DNA of 64,000 nt, from NCBI GenBank assembly GCA_019925095.2, contig CM034402.1:7017501-7081500 (forward strand). Reading direction: 5' to 3'. The stretch comes from Dendrolimus kikuchii (Eukaryota; Arthropoda; Insecta; Lepidoptera; Lasiocampidae). Of this stretch, positions 44,280-56,369 are shown in pieces (position 1 is the first letter of the stretch; each line of letters opens with the position of its first letter). The notes under the pieces were generated by a model, which was not told the origin of the DNA, made no database searches, and saw only the letters and a program-made list of their open reading frames with translations. The translations under genes were made by a program, and so were the position numbers.

Positions 44280-45640
44280 CAATTACAAAATGAATAATAA
44301 GATTATATCCATGTGAACTGAGGGTCGCACGATGAAGGATCTCAAAGGTTGTTGACGAAAAACTGTAATAAAGCTATCCTCGGCTCTGAAGCGAACTTTC
44401 CAAACTCTACGAAGATTTAAGACTATTTATAGGATGGTGATATAGATTTTATAGCAAATACATGTTTACATTAAGAGATTTGTAATCTTTCTCCGAACAA
44501 GGGACCGGATATAGAAATGTAGGAAAATATTTCACTAAACTCTATTATTTAGTCGTGGGAGTATTTGGGGCAACCAAGTGGTCTATTGTGCCTCATAGGT
44601 GGTACTAAATCACTCGGTTAACAAAAACTTACACATTAAGACGGTCTTACAATAGTTTCTGATCTACTAATCCGAGATTAAGATCGTATCTGTATAAACA
44701 CTTCAGATGTAAATATTCGTCAACAGTTAGTTTCGAGGGTGGAAAAAACACTGTCCGAATGTATGGACCGTTATCTTTTGACCAACTGAGTGGGCATTGT
44801 CATTATTGTTAACAAAATGAATGTGTTCTTAATGCAAGCGTCAAGCAAAAACTCTGATACAATAGCGTTTAATTGAATTAAACCGTGAGGGTGCGCGTTG
44901 TGCGTATATTTTCTTAGAATATTGATTCACTTTTGATTCCTACATCCGAAGATAAGGCAGCTGGTGCGGTCACTACAATGTATTACTTCCGTAAGTGTGA
45001 TATTACCACGAGTAATTTAATATCTGTTGCAGGATTCCTCCTTCGTTTTAAATGACTTTATTTACTATGCTACTAACTTAAAAAATATCTACACTAATAA
45101 ATAAAATTGTCTGTCTGTAATTTCAAAACATTTTTTTTCCATAAATGATGTATCTTAGTCATACAACATTAAAATTACAATCTAATCTAGGAAATAAAAC
45201 TAATGAGTAATTTAAATCTGACCTAAAATAACTAGATATAATTTAAACTAAGAATGTGTCCAATAACACGTTTCCTATTGTCTTTATTAAGGAGAAGACA
45301 CTTTGTTCATGTATTCTTTGTTAATGTTTAGCACATAGCACTACACTTTATTATTATTAGAGTTTTAATTAAGACCAATGTCATAATTTAGTGAAAACTA
45401 TATTTATTTATAACATGGAATACGTTGCCCTATCATAAATCGTCATTTTTCAAATTTTTGTATCTCAGTTCGTCTGACAGTTTGTCTTGAATAGACCATA
45501 GGGTAACTAAAGGTATAGACTAAAAATTAGCTTCACACATTTTAAAGAAAATTGTAAGTACTTACAAAGTTTAAAACGTGTACAATAATGCATCATGAAA
45601 AAAACAAATCAATTTCATCTATATTATTATAACATTTTAA
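44280..45640. other. AT-rich intergenic DNA
   Basis: No gene. A head-only Helitron-like phrase (CTACACTAATAAATAAAATT) is at about 45091. Confidence 0.4.
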
Positions 45641-45647
45641 ACATACC

Positions 45648-45800
45648 GTGTCTGTACGTTGAAGCTATTTAAAATAATACTGGAATAAACTATATAAATG
45701 ACGGAAAATATGATTCAATTTTTTTAGATTTCTAGTCTGTTTGTTCCAGATTCACATAAAAACTACGGAGCCGATTTCGATGCGGTTTTGTATCATATCA
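45648..45800 (+). mobile_element. Family D fragment (Helitron-like)
   Basis: CGTGTCTGTACGTTGAAGCT to GCCGATTTCGATGCGGTTTT, the 5' part shared with 21.44 kb; the 3' part is missing. Confidence 0.5.
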
Positions 45801-46440
45801 AAATCTAGATTGAAGGAAAGAATACAAGCAAATAAACGACTACTTTCCAACATCTTATTAATTGTACTTGTCCTTGCTCTCAAGTCAAATAAACAGCCCC
45901 AACATTAAGCTGGTTAAATATTTATGGTTTATTTTGAAGTATTGACGAAACAAAATGACTGACAATGGCTTTCACCCATTGTCCCATTTGTTCGGGGCCC
46001 GAATGGATGTTTTCAGTAGCGGAGAACACTCTATTGACCACTGGAGAGCTTCCGACTTAACACAATGACAATGGCGGTGGATGGGTTATTGAATTGAAGC
46101 AACGAGTGCATGGGCTAATGCGTTGGAACGTTAGGGTGGCGTTTTCAATATTGCTATTACAGACTTTTTACTTTAAAAAAACTATGTAATATTTGGTTGT
46201 GAATTTTTTAAGCTTGCTATTTTTAGAACTTTCCACTTCATAGGTCAAAAGTTAGCAGACCAACGTGTAACGGCTTTGGAAGCAAATATAACGCCGCCTA
46301 TGGACTTCAATAACAAGCAATTAATTAGCCTCGTTGTAATTTTAAAACATGTTTAACGATAGCCCACACGCCCTATGTACACTGAAATACATACCTATAT
46401 CCTTCAATTACATTTATAGCGTTGTTGCTAAATATTATTT
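45800..46440. other. Intergenic DNA, no gene seen
   Basis: No recognised element. Confidence 0.35.
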
Positions 46441-46445
46441 TCATA

Positions 46446-46730
46446 TCTATATAGATAAATAAAATTAAAGTGTCGGTTTGTAATTTCAAAATAACCACTT
46501 TTTACTAAATGCATATGAAAGTATATAGGGTAGTTATATAAAAAAAAAACAATTTTAAATATTTTGTCTCTCTGTATGTCTGGATGTTCCGGCTGACCTC
46601 TGAAACAGCTGGACCGATTTCGTCGGGACTGTCACTAACAGATAGCTGATGTTATAAGGAGTAACTTGGCTATTTTTTCCTTTTTTTGGGCGAAAAAAAT
46701 CCACGCGGACAAAGCCGCGGGCACAACTAG
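46446..46730 (+). mobile_element. Non-autonomous Helitron-like element with intact ends
   Basis: Starts TC (after A) as TCTATATAGATAAATAAAAT and ends CTAG at 46727-46730 before T. A CGCGG (46704-46708) / CCGCG (46715-46719) hairpin lies just before the end. These are the canonical Helitron terminus features. Confidence 0.65.
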
Positions 46731-46739
46731 TTTTCATAA

Positions 46740-47870
46740 TCATTTTAAAATAAACTTTCTTACCAAATTTCTTTCACATAAACCCAGCGTATTTGAGAAA
46801 AATGACTATAAAATGACTCTTAAATATGATGATTTTTAATAGGTTCCGTTTTTGCTTAAGACGGCCACGCAATTAGAAAGATATAGATAGACATTGTTTT
46901 ACTTAATTATTGAAGTAAAACTTTTTTAACCACGGTAGTGAATTGTTTCGATGGCAACAAATAAGCGTCATGCCGTTCAATAATTTAAACACTATAGTTA
47001 TAAACATAGAGTTGGAAATATTTTGAAGTTTCGAAGTTCATAAATCTAGTTGAAACTAGAGCATTTGTTTCTTTTAGTTATCATAAGCCTCTTGGGTCAT
47101 TTGTTCAAAATAAAAACATGGAATTTGAATAATATGTGTTATAATGCATGTTAAATATGTAATATATGAAAAATGTAATATTTTGCATTAAAATATAAAA
47201 TAATTTTTGAGCTTGGTAAAATTATTATAAAAATAATAAACCTTATGATTATCCTAATACTCTTGATACTCTATATTTATCTCATTATCTCGTAGGCTAC
47301 TTTTCAGAAGTTTCAATTCTGCCGTGTGTGAATTGCACACACACACATTTTTTACAAACAAATTCAATATAAAACATTATGATTAATGTGTTATTATGAA
47401 TCTTTGTTTCCGTAATCAAATACTCGATGCTTACTCATGTGCTATTAACCGTAAATCCGCGACTAGTACGTACTTCTGTCAAGTGTTGGTTGGTAGTGAG
47501 TACAAAGGGGCGGAAGGACCGCGTTCACCACATGCGTTAATCCACTTAACGGCTGTTAATCCGCGGTAGTCGCGGGCTATTGTCCACGCGCCGCTCCAAG
47601 GGAAGTGCATCGATGCGTTCTTAATTCAATCACAACATTTGTTCGCAATCTGTCAGTGTTTATTGTATTTTAACAGGCTCTTAACTTATGCTTCATATCA
47701 GCGAATGATTTTTAAATTGCATTAGGAATATGTATGTAAATACTACCTCATTAAGTTTTATTATCTAAAATAAAGAACTGTAAACTAAATTTTCAACCGT
47801 ATCACATAGTATGAAAATGAGATAAGTGTTTATTGAATATATGTATTAGATATACAATTATTATTGGTTT
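46740..47870. other. AT-rich intergenic DNA with one GC-richer block
   Basis: 47460-47640 is less AT-rich and repeat-free, with no coding frame. It could be a regulatory block. Confidence 0.35.
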
Positions 47871-47878
47871 CTTCTTTA

Positions 47879-48192
47879 TCTATACATACATATAATAAAA
47901 CTGTAGAGGTCGAATTTCTGTACAATGAAAAAAAATGCTAAAAACCGAGGATCTAAGAAGTGAAATAAAACTAATTTAGATTTTTTGAATTTTTTTTGTT
48001 TCTCTGTTTGTCTGTCTGTTTGTACCGGCTAATCTCCGAAACGACTGGACCGATTTAAATGAAATTTTGTATGGTGGTAGCTTATATCCCTGGTCAACAT
48101 ATAGGATACTTTTGATCCCGAAAAATTAAAGAGTTCCTGTGGATTAGTTAAAAAAACCGCACCACGCATACGAAGTTACGGGCATCAGCTAG
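47879..48192 (+). mobile_element. Non-autonomous Helitron-like element
   Basis: Begins TCTATACATACATATAATAA after A and ends GGGCATCAGCTAG before T. Contains TCCGAAACGACTGGACCGAT and GAAATTTTGTATGGTGGTAG. Confidence 0.65.
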
Positions 48193-48199
48193 TGTGTAT

Positions 48200-49750
48200 A
48201 TAAATAAACATTGGTGAAATTCTATATAATTTTGAAAAATTTTTACTTAATATTTTTAAGTGATATGATTCCGAAGTTTAAGCGAGCCAGTCCATATGGG
48301 AAGAGTTATAGTCATATGAAGTATATTATGATATATTGTCAATTATTTTGTTGCTTTAATTTTTATAAAAATATTTTAGGTAAGCCTTTGTGGGATCGAA
48401 TGTAGTGTAGGACGCCTTTTAGAATAATGGACCGACTTTGGAGACCTGATGAGGAAAACAGAGGTCAGATAGTAGAGCGAACGTGGGACAGACTACTTCC
48501 TCAAGTGAACATCTAAAGACTAATGAGGAAGAAGATTACAACTGACACAAATCTACAACAATAAATTTAAATATATTCGTTCTACTTTTAAACATTCAAA
48601 TATTAATAAGACATTATCTCTCACATGTATCTTAAACTCACAATTATCTCAAATCTACACTTAGTACAGAATGAAAGGACGAGCCCAAAAAATATTTATT
48701 GTGTTTACACAAATACGTAGGTGGTAATCCGAGTTACTTATTCAACGTATTAAGTCACGAAAGGGGACGTCATTGTGTACGTAAGGTAAAAACCTTAATA
48801 ATATTATTGGGCTCTAATTTCGTTTGTGATTGTTAATCGTGGTTATATAAAAGTGTCACCTACCCTCAATGGAGGTGCCAATTTGTATAGAGTTACGCTC
48901 CTTCAATGGAATAGGCGCTTCAGGTTTTCTGTTACACAAATGATTGCGCAAAAAATATGAATAATAATGTGGGTATATGATTATTCAAGTGTTGCGTCGC
49001 ATTCTGATATATTTTTTTGTTAGATCGTTCAAGATTCTCGGAAGATTTTGATTAGTTTAAGTGGGTACGGAATGGCTTTTATTTGGCTTAATATTTTGAT
49101 ATACTGAATTTCTTTAGCTTGTTTTCTCGACAAATAGTTACAAAGACTATTTGGCAAAGCTGTACAAATGCTTTCTTATTTTATTTAGCTTAAATTAACA
49201 GGTATTTATTTATCAATAACATCAGATTAGAAGCCTGGGTCTAGGTTCTCTTAGAAAACGGATTATAGCTAAATATACATTAGCCACCAAGAGCTTGAAA
49301 TTAAGACAGACAATAATTCTAAATTAAAATTGTATTCTCGGAATATGCTGCTTCGAATTAGCCCCTAATTTTTCTTATTATTAAATGTAGGTACAAGTTC
49401 GACCCCCCCTACATACTTGTTATATTTATAGATAGATAGATTAACTTCATTAGCAACTAAGAGGCTATTTTAAGTCGTGTACATTGATATACTGAGTATA
49501 TAAGTTTAGCTGTTATATTCAGGCAGACGGGAGGCGGCAACCCTCCACCCATCTGTAATTAGCCCTCCCTAACTTCCCTCCGCTTTGAAAACAGACTCGT
49601 CGAAAACAAGCTATTCATACTTGTACGATATAGTAAAGAGTTGTTTTATTAGAATATTGATTTAGATTAAATAGTGAGTATAAACAAAATAAAATTTACT
49701 CCTATTTAAAAAATGAGCTAAATGCTCATGCTAAATCAATGTGCGCGGCT
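48200..49750. other. AT-rich intergenic DNA, no gene seen
   Basis: No recognised element. A small frame at 48211-48405 has no features. Confidence 0.4.
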
Positions 49751-49754
49751 CATA

Positions 49755-49885
49755 CGCATACATATACATACATGTTCTCGGGTTTCTTTCCCACGGGAGT
49801 TGGCATGGTGATGGCTCTCCACTTGCGACGATCCTGACACACAACTGTCGCTACATCTACTTTCAACCTTATCATACTTGCATGT
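49755..49885 (-). pseudogene. RTE-like LINE C-terminal relic
   Basis: Minus frame CQDRRKWRAITMPTPVGKK then PENMYVYVC parallels the 11.3-kb relic (CQDRSKWKSI...GK). An ATGT-like tail follows at 49757-49772. Confidence 0.55.
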
Positions 49886-49989
49886 TTATTGAGATGCTTT
49901 TTACCTGAACTTTCTTCAACACTTTATACGTCCATACGCATTTGGCATAAATTGGAACACCTGAGCCCAGCAGTGGGACTTTTTTTATC

Positions 49990-50065
49990 ACCTGAAGTAG
50001 GCAAACAGGCAGACGGCCCACCTGATGGAAAGTGGTTACCGTCGCCTATAGACGTTTGCAACGTC
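49990..50065 (-). mobile_element. SINE-B tail fragment
   Basis: GGCAAACAGGCAGACGGCCC then CCTGATGGAAAGTGGTTACC and GTCGCCTATAGACGTTTGCA. Sense is minus. A CAGCAGTGGGAC phrase from another repeat lies just left. Confidence 0.65.
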
Positions 50066-50069
50066 AGGG

Positions 50070-51145
50070 TTGTTGCTAAGGCGTTGCCGACCTCTAACAA
50101 ATTTTATAATGCCTTTCTTAAAAAACCCCATATCATAACGCAAGGGGAAAACCGTGGTCCTCCAGATCATCGTCATATCTAGGAGCTCTTCAGAAATATA
50201 TTTGTTACTGGCCGGCTGTTGCTCCTAGCATTTTACTAGTGCATTAGTAGGTATATTATACCTACCTACCTATTATGTTATTATTATCTGTTTTAAAGAA
50301 GCCTTAGAAATAACAGATTGCATTTGTATGAATAGCAGACTGTAATCATACTTACATGACTTGAAAACTTATCGCAGTCCGCTAAGGTATTCACTAAAGC
50401 GAGGGGACCGGGATTATCTTCAAATAAGAGTATTACTCGTATAACCCGTGCTTTGTGATCCAAACTAAGGTTTCCAACCACAGCTTTCGTAATGCTCCTA
50501 TAACAATTTTTAAAAACTGCAATTTATAGAACGAAATTCAATATTACATTCCTAAGCTGTGACATCAAGTACAAATATAGGAAATAGAAAACGTATCATC
50601 ATGATCCCCCTGAGACCTGTCTGGGTGTATTATATGGGTTTATTTGCTGACTTGGCGAATAACTAAAGATGTTACGGTGTTTTTTGTACTTTTAAAGCCA
50701 TAGTATTTGTAACCAATCGTCATATGATGATATTTGTTTGTATTGATTTTCAGATTTGTATTACATAAGTTGAGAGGATTCTGAGGAAGTCGTGAATTTC
50801 AAGATTATTCAAGGACAATAAATATCAGCGGCAAAGGATAATACCTACATAGAAATCGAATAAATACCTATTGATAGCAATTTCAATGCTTTAATAATGT
50901 TTCCTTGATTAGTTCCTGAAAGTTACTAGTATGGATTCATCACATTTTTATGTTGGTATGTATTTATTTAATATCTTTGGACATTTATTGGTTTCGTTTC
51001 AATACTTTGTCTAACATTTAATTTTCGATTTATTTGGCCTAAAATATATGTTTTGCATAATAAAAACTTCAAGGAAAGTTTTAGTGATGTTTACTATTCT
51101 ATATCAATAAGTGTGTGAAGAATGATTTGAAGGGATCTCTAGCTT
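50070..51145. other. AT-rich intergenic DNA, no gene seen
   Basis: No recognised element or gene. Confidence 0.4.
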
Positions 51146-51165
51146 AGCGTAGAAATATAGGATAC

Positions 51166-51210
51166 CTGCCCTTGTCTTCCTCAATCGGATTTCCCCTGGT
51201 CAAAAAAAAA
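51166..51210 (+). mobile_element. 45-bp R1-clade tail-only insertion with 15-bp target duplication
   Basis: The insert ends TCAATCGGATTTCCCCTGG then CA and an A-run, matching the 3' terminus of the R1-clade copy at 18841 (TCAAACGGATTTCCCTTGG). It is flanked by perfect AGAAATATAGGATAC at 51151-51165 and 51211-51225. Confidence 0.85.
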
Positions 51211-51584
51211 AGAAATATAGGATACAGAGTTTTATCTATAAAGCGTTATATAATAAGTTTTCACATTAAACGTTTTTTAACATATTCGGTAATACATATA
51301 CAAATACTTAATTATTGATTAAATAATAATAAATAATATGACAGACGCTTTGAACTAAGATGATCTACTCTGTCGACGCCCTTTGATTATGTACCTGTCT
51401 ACATAATTAAAGGTAAGTATCCATTATTTAAAATGATTATATTGACTTAAAACTTATTTTTTCTATTTATTTCCCATGCGGCAAGTTATGAATTATTATT
51501 GTTATTATAATTATTATATATTTATACTTTTATTTCGTAACAAACAAGTAAAGGTTAAATTTTGTACAATTCCCTAAAATTTAC

Positions 51585-52010
51585 AAATAATATATAAGTC
51601 CCAAATTGCTCTCGGTTAGGTACGTGCCCAAAACGATGATAGCGTTCCCGCGATGCGTTGCCTCTAGTATTTCGAAGGCTAGAATTTTGGCCACCTGAGA
51701 CTTCTATGAGACGAGATGATAGACCTCGATAAAGCCGACAGATTTCGGGACCCCATGGCCCTAAAGTCTCAACACCGAACGCCGCAAATATATATCCATT
51801 ACCAACAAATGCATATTTGGTCCTCCTGTCGTGCGGCAGCTGCGCCAGCAAACACGGCCATGTCCGCAAGATGGAACATAGCTGTGTCAACGCACATATC
51901 GTCCCACAGTAAGGGTCGTCCCATCTTCCAGGGCACCAAAGACATCCCATCCAATTTCTTGCCATGGTCGTGGAACAGTCCATTCAGTTCTACAAACCTA
52001 ATAGAAAACT
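51585..52010 (-). pseudogene. Frameshifted relic of a retroelement-linked C-terminal domain
   Basis: Minus frames in succession read DGMSLVPWKMGRPLLWDD, then FAAFGVETLGPWGPE, then HRGNAIIVLGTYL. They need frame changes at about 51830 and about 51690. The sequence pattern (VPW..GR...WD, then F...ETLGPWGP, then QRGNA..VLGT) resembles a tail domain found at the end of some metazoan LINE-type reverse transcriptase proteins. No RT remains next to it. The family recognition is from memory of the pattern, so it is tentative. Confidence 0.5.
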
Positions 52011-52249
52011 TCCAGTCGAGTAATAACTTGTCGATTAAATAGATACTCTGTCCAAACGATGATAAGAAATTACTCGACTCGCAAGTTTACTAATTAACTA
52101 ATGCAAATGTAGATCAGGCTTTACAGTCGGATTTCCTCAAAAAGTACAAGACAAAAAAATAAATAAAAATTCCTCGGACTTTTCCTCATGGTAAAACACG
52201 CAGCGAAGAGTCGTGAGTTGTTCAAATTCCAACATTACAGATATAAACA

Positions 52250-52470
52250 AATTCAGGAACCGTCGTGAAACTCAACCGTCGCGTCGCCGGCGGCGTTGGC
52301 GCGGCGCATGGCGGTTCATTTGCATATAATTACGCCGCGCACACCCGCGGGGTTCGCCTTAATACCTCCTTTGTGACGCCAAAATATTTTGCGAACAGTT
52401 TACCACACAAAGTCTCTAATTCAATATACGGGGACGGAACCGCGCTGCTATTTTACATCGCTTGAATTTC
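52250..52470. other. GC-rich non-coding island
   Basis: Abrupt GC-rich block (GTCGCGTCGCCGGCGGCG at 52277 on) in AT-rich DNA. It contains ATTTGCAT at 52318-52325, an octamer-like POU site, then TAATTA at 52327-52332, a homeodomain core. No stable coding frame with family features. Confidence 0.35.
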
Positions 52471-52499
52471 CGTTTTTAATTTTTACAAGCTTTTATTTA

Positions 52500-52860
52500 A
52501 CTTGCAATTGATGTACCTATCTATGTATGTATGTAAGTTCCCGTGGAATCTTGCAAGTTAAATTTGACCAACTGCTCAGTTTCCGATTGAGCTGAAATTT
52601 TGCACGAATATGTATATCGTGTGACAATGCAATAATATGGTACCGTGGTGTTGATCTGATGATGGAGTCCGAAGGTGGCCATAAGAACTCTTGTACTAAA
52701 CAAGATATACCCATCGTGTTTGGACTCGTTTTACTTGTCTTGGCTAGCACTCTGTTGCTACATTATATCCAGGATCTCAAAAGCTTGTATTTAAAAACCT
52801 TTTTAAAAAACAAGTTATTTATTATAGCTTTATTCGGATTGGATGTAGGTACTTTTGAAT
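52500..52860. other. Intergenic DNA, no gene supported
   Basis: Frames of 60-77 codons on both strands overlap each other and show no domain. Confidence 0.4.
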
Positions 52861-52874
52861 AAGTATTCGTGGAG

Positions 52875-53065
52875 GAATAGAGAATGAAACTAATTCCTGC
52901 AGCAAAACGATCCCTGAATTAGAGTACCTACGCCACATATCAACCTTGAGTTGTTTTGTTTCGCGGCATTAGTGGCAGTAATCTGGTGTTGCAAATATCC
53001 ATAGGCGATAGGAACCAATTTCCATCAAATGGGCCGCCAGCCTGTCTGCTTTACTCCATCAACAA
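52875..53065 (+). mobile_element. SINE-B copy, old and deleted
   Basis: GGAGGAATAGAGAATGAAAC, CAACCTTGAGTTG and GGTGTTGCAAATATCCATAG then TCCATCAAATGGGCCG keep the family order with internal loss. Confidence 0.6.
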
Positions 53066-53079
53066 ATTGAGCTACCAAA

Positions 53080-54320
53080 CTTGTCAATTTTTTTGGATAT
53101 GTTAAAATTTACAGTATCTACCTATGCTTACTGTGCAATGTCAATTTTATATCAAACCTAAAGGTTAACTAACTAACAAAACCTTACACGAGCAACTAAA
53201 ATTGCTCAATCCCGGTCAATTTCTGTCAACTATAACGTCACGACTACATCAAGCAATTTAGGGCGATGGCAATATGTGTCAAGCAGTTGCTGAGATACGG
53301 CCACACGATACCATGCAATATGGTGTAACATAAAAATTCAGGCACCATCCCGCCCCGCCGCTGGCCTGTTCCTTTCTCAAAAACGAGACGTAGCTATACG
53401 TACAAACGAGATAGAAAGAAAATAGCTTATAAATTTCCAAACTGAATGTATATTCGGCAACTCATGTGGCAACGTTGAGAAATGTGGAATATATGGTGCA
53501 ATTAGAAGCAATATTCCCGAAACAATAGGACCTTAATGCTAATTTGAGAAATAAGTAGGGTACGTACTAGAAACAACTGTCGCCATCAATGGCTATATGT
53601 ATTGATGCATGGCCACCGCTGCCACCCCTATTTTTAGGTTTTTCGCAATTTCAACACCCTTTTTATAGCAGCGTACATTATATCTACATGTTTGTACTGG
53701 GTTTGCCAACTGTACTATAATATATAGTATCGTACTGAATTTTAGCCAATTGTACTACATATTATGGAAACATTGTACGAAATTTGCCGTATTTTCAACG
53801 CTTTCTAACGATTCTTTTAAACATAATAGATCTTTGCTGGCCAAAGCAAAAAGTAGTAATAAACACACATGGAAAATGCAATAATGAAATAAATAATGAT
53901 AAATAAATGTGTATTCTTTTTTCCAAAAACTAGATATATTGTTACGGCTTAAAAACAAAAGTACCATACTTTCTTTAAAAAAAAGGTGACAACCTTAGTT
54001 TGTATCAAAGAATCATGACAGACTTTTAGAGAAAAATTGCTGTTACAAAAATAATTAATAATACACACACGGATATGAAGAATTTTGAAGAATTCTTATT
54101 TCTCCAAAACAGGTATGGAACACTAAAAGCCTTCTCTTTTTGTCATCTTTTCCCAATCATTTGGAGTTGGCCCAATGCACCTTTTGGTTCTATACTCTTC
54201 TATTTGAGCCTATTCTAGCATACTGGCATGTTACTGGCATTTGAGGACACCCTCAGTCACACCACGACTTAACATGTCATTGTTTACACAATTCATCCTT
54301 ATTCCAGTTTAACATTAATT
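53080..54320. other. AT-rich intergenic DNA, no gene seen
   Basis: No recognised element or gene. A 70-codon frame at 53755-53967 has no features. Confidence 0.4.
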
Positions 54321-54322
54321 TA

Positions 54323-55215
54323 ACCGACTTTAAAAAGGAGGTGGCTCACAATTCGTCTGTATTGTTCGTTACTCGATTTCTCCGTCAATTGTAAACCGAT
54401 TTTCAATTTTTTTCTTTTAACCGAAATAGTATACTCAAAATGGTTCCATTGTCACCATGTCAGGTTCTGATAAGTGAATTCCAGGGAAATCGAGAGTAAC
54501 CCTTATTAAAGAACGCCGAGCGCCTACATTCTTCAAAAAAGCTTGTAATACGCGTGCCAGTATTACATTTGTTTGTTTTTTGTATGCATGTTATGCGATT
54601 TCTTCGTCAATTATGGGCCGATTTTCAAATATATTTTTTATTCGAAAGAGGATACCCTCGAGATGGTCCCCAACTAAAAAATAAAAGATATTTAAAAAAG
54701 AAAAAAAAACCCGGCTTGCAACTAAAAAGCAAAAATAAATATTTAACCAACTTCTTTCTACAACATCTTAAAGTCGGTGCCAAGTAAAACATAAAAAAAC
54801 AACAACAAATTCGCAAAATATACATACATACATACATACATAACTTCACGCTAGTTCCCTTGCGGGGTAGGCACGAACAACAGAGTGCCATTTAGGCTTA
54901 TTCTTACACACCTCACTTGCCTCTTTGACATTCATAACTCTTGTCATGCAAGCTCGTCTGTTCTTAAGGCTCCTGACATCACCTTCTGCTAGTACACGAT
55001 CAATTTGATCATGGAAGGTGTGTCGTGGCCTTCCACGACTTCTGCATCCATCCACTTTTGCATTGTATATCTGTTTAGTCATTCTTTCATCATGCATTCT
55101 TTCATCATGCATTCTTTCCACATGCCCGAACCACCGCAAAATATAGTACTCAATTTTTAAGTTTTACTTCGCACCGACTTCAAGATGGCGTAGAAAGAAT
55201 TATTATTGTTTGCTT
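54323..55215 (+). mobile_element. Non-autonomous repeat interrupted by an RTE-like copy
   Basis: Head TTAACCGACTTTAAAAAGGA; blocks shared with 12.46-12.79 kb (CCATTGTCACC, ACGCGTGCCAGTATTA, CTAAAAAGCAAAAA); end CACCGACTTCAAGATGGCG near 55175. The RTE-like insert 54823-55134 lies inside it. Confidence 0.6.
54823..55134 (-). mobile_element. 5'-truncated RTE-like insertion with 11-bp target duplication
   Basis: A 312-bp insert, sense minus, from RWFGHVERM to the ATGT tail. It is flanked by perfect CGCAAAATATA at 54812-54822 and 55135-55145. The coding part is open to AYPARELA then TGA and carries an in-frame tandem 15-bp duplication (HDERM twice) absent from the 20.1-kb copy. Confidence 0.9.
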
Positions 55216-55219
55216 TTTA

Positions 55220-55660
55220 GCTTAAAGCCATTTTTGTTTTTTTGTAATATCACTCTCATCCCTTATCATTACCTATATATTCCAATACCATCTTAGTTTT
55301 CTTCCTCCCTGTTTTTTAATCTCGGGTATAACTTTCAATCATCTTCTGATGTATCTAAATGCCTTGCAAATATTAAATAAACGCTTCTGTATATTATATA
55401 CCCAATATAAAAATAAATTTATAATATTTATCATAATACTAACATTGTGAGTATTAAGTACATTCGTGGACAAAAGAGTTTCGTGCGATGTGGGCGGGGC
55501 AGCGCCGCCTCTCCGTCTTGGTACGGTCCGACAATTACCACAATGGAATACAGCCAGGAACGAATAAATCAATCTAAATACATTCAAAAGAATCTGAGGG
55601 CTTATCTCAATTAGTCAACGGTAAGACATAAGCGTCAATTCGAAATTGAAATCTATGTAT
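55220..55660. other. Intergenic DNA, no gene seen
   Basis: A short GC-richer patch at 55485-55530. Nothing recognised. Confidence 0.4.
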
Positions 55661-55664
55661 ACTA

Positions 55665-56361
55665 TCTATACTATTATATGCATATAATAAATCTGTAAAT
55701 TGTTAAGTTCGTACATTGCGTTTAAAAATGTGAAAAAATCAGGGGGCTAATTCGGATCAGGAGATTCCGAAAATGCTTTTTTAGAATTTTTGTCTGTCTG
55801 TCTTTTAGAGCACCACGTGAAAACTACTGAACGAATTTAAATGAAACTTGACATAGAGCTAGTTTATATCCCAGGGCGTAACTTAGGATACTTCTTATCC
55901 CAAATAATTACGTCGTTTCCGTGGGATAGACGAAAATATCGTAAAATATGGCACTGCATCTTTTTTGAAAATTACTAAACGTATATGAATAAAATTCGAC
56001 ATAGTACTAGCTTTTAATCCGAGTTAACACTTAGGATACTTTTTATGCCGATAAATAATGTCGTTTCCATGGAATAAACGGATTAGCAAAATAAATGGCG
56101 CTGCAATCGCGTTCTTCAATTCACTAACAAATACCTACGTTGTCATAAGCTACATTTCATTCATTGAACTACTTTAAACTGCGATTCGCCTCTCTTCCCT
56201 GCACAATTGTGTACACTATTAGGACTTAGTTTCTTTGTTATTGTAGTAAACTTAGTAACAAGAAACAGTCAAGTTTTATATGAAAACACTAAATTAAATT
56301 TGTATATACGTAGCATAAAGCTATTTTCTACTTGGGGCTTTTCACGCGGAGAAAACTCTAG
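55665..56361 (+). mobile_element. Non-autonomous Helitron-like element with internal duplication
   Basis: Starts TCTATACTATTATATG after A and ends CTAG at 56358-56361 before T. Two diverged internal repeats (TTATATCCCAGGGCGTAACT and TTTAATCCGAGTTAACACTT, each followed by TAGGATACTT and a CGTTTCC block) suggest an internal tandem duplication of about 130 bp. Confidence 0.6.
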
Positions 56362-56369
56362 TACAACTA

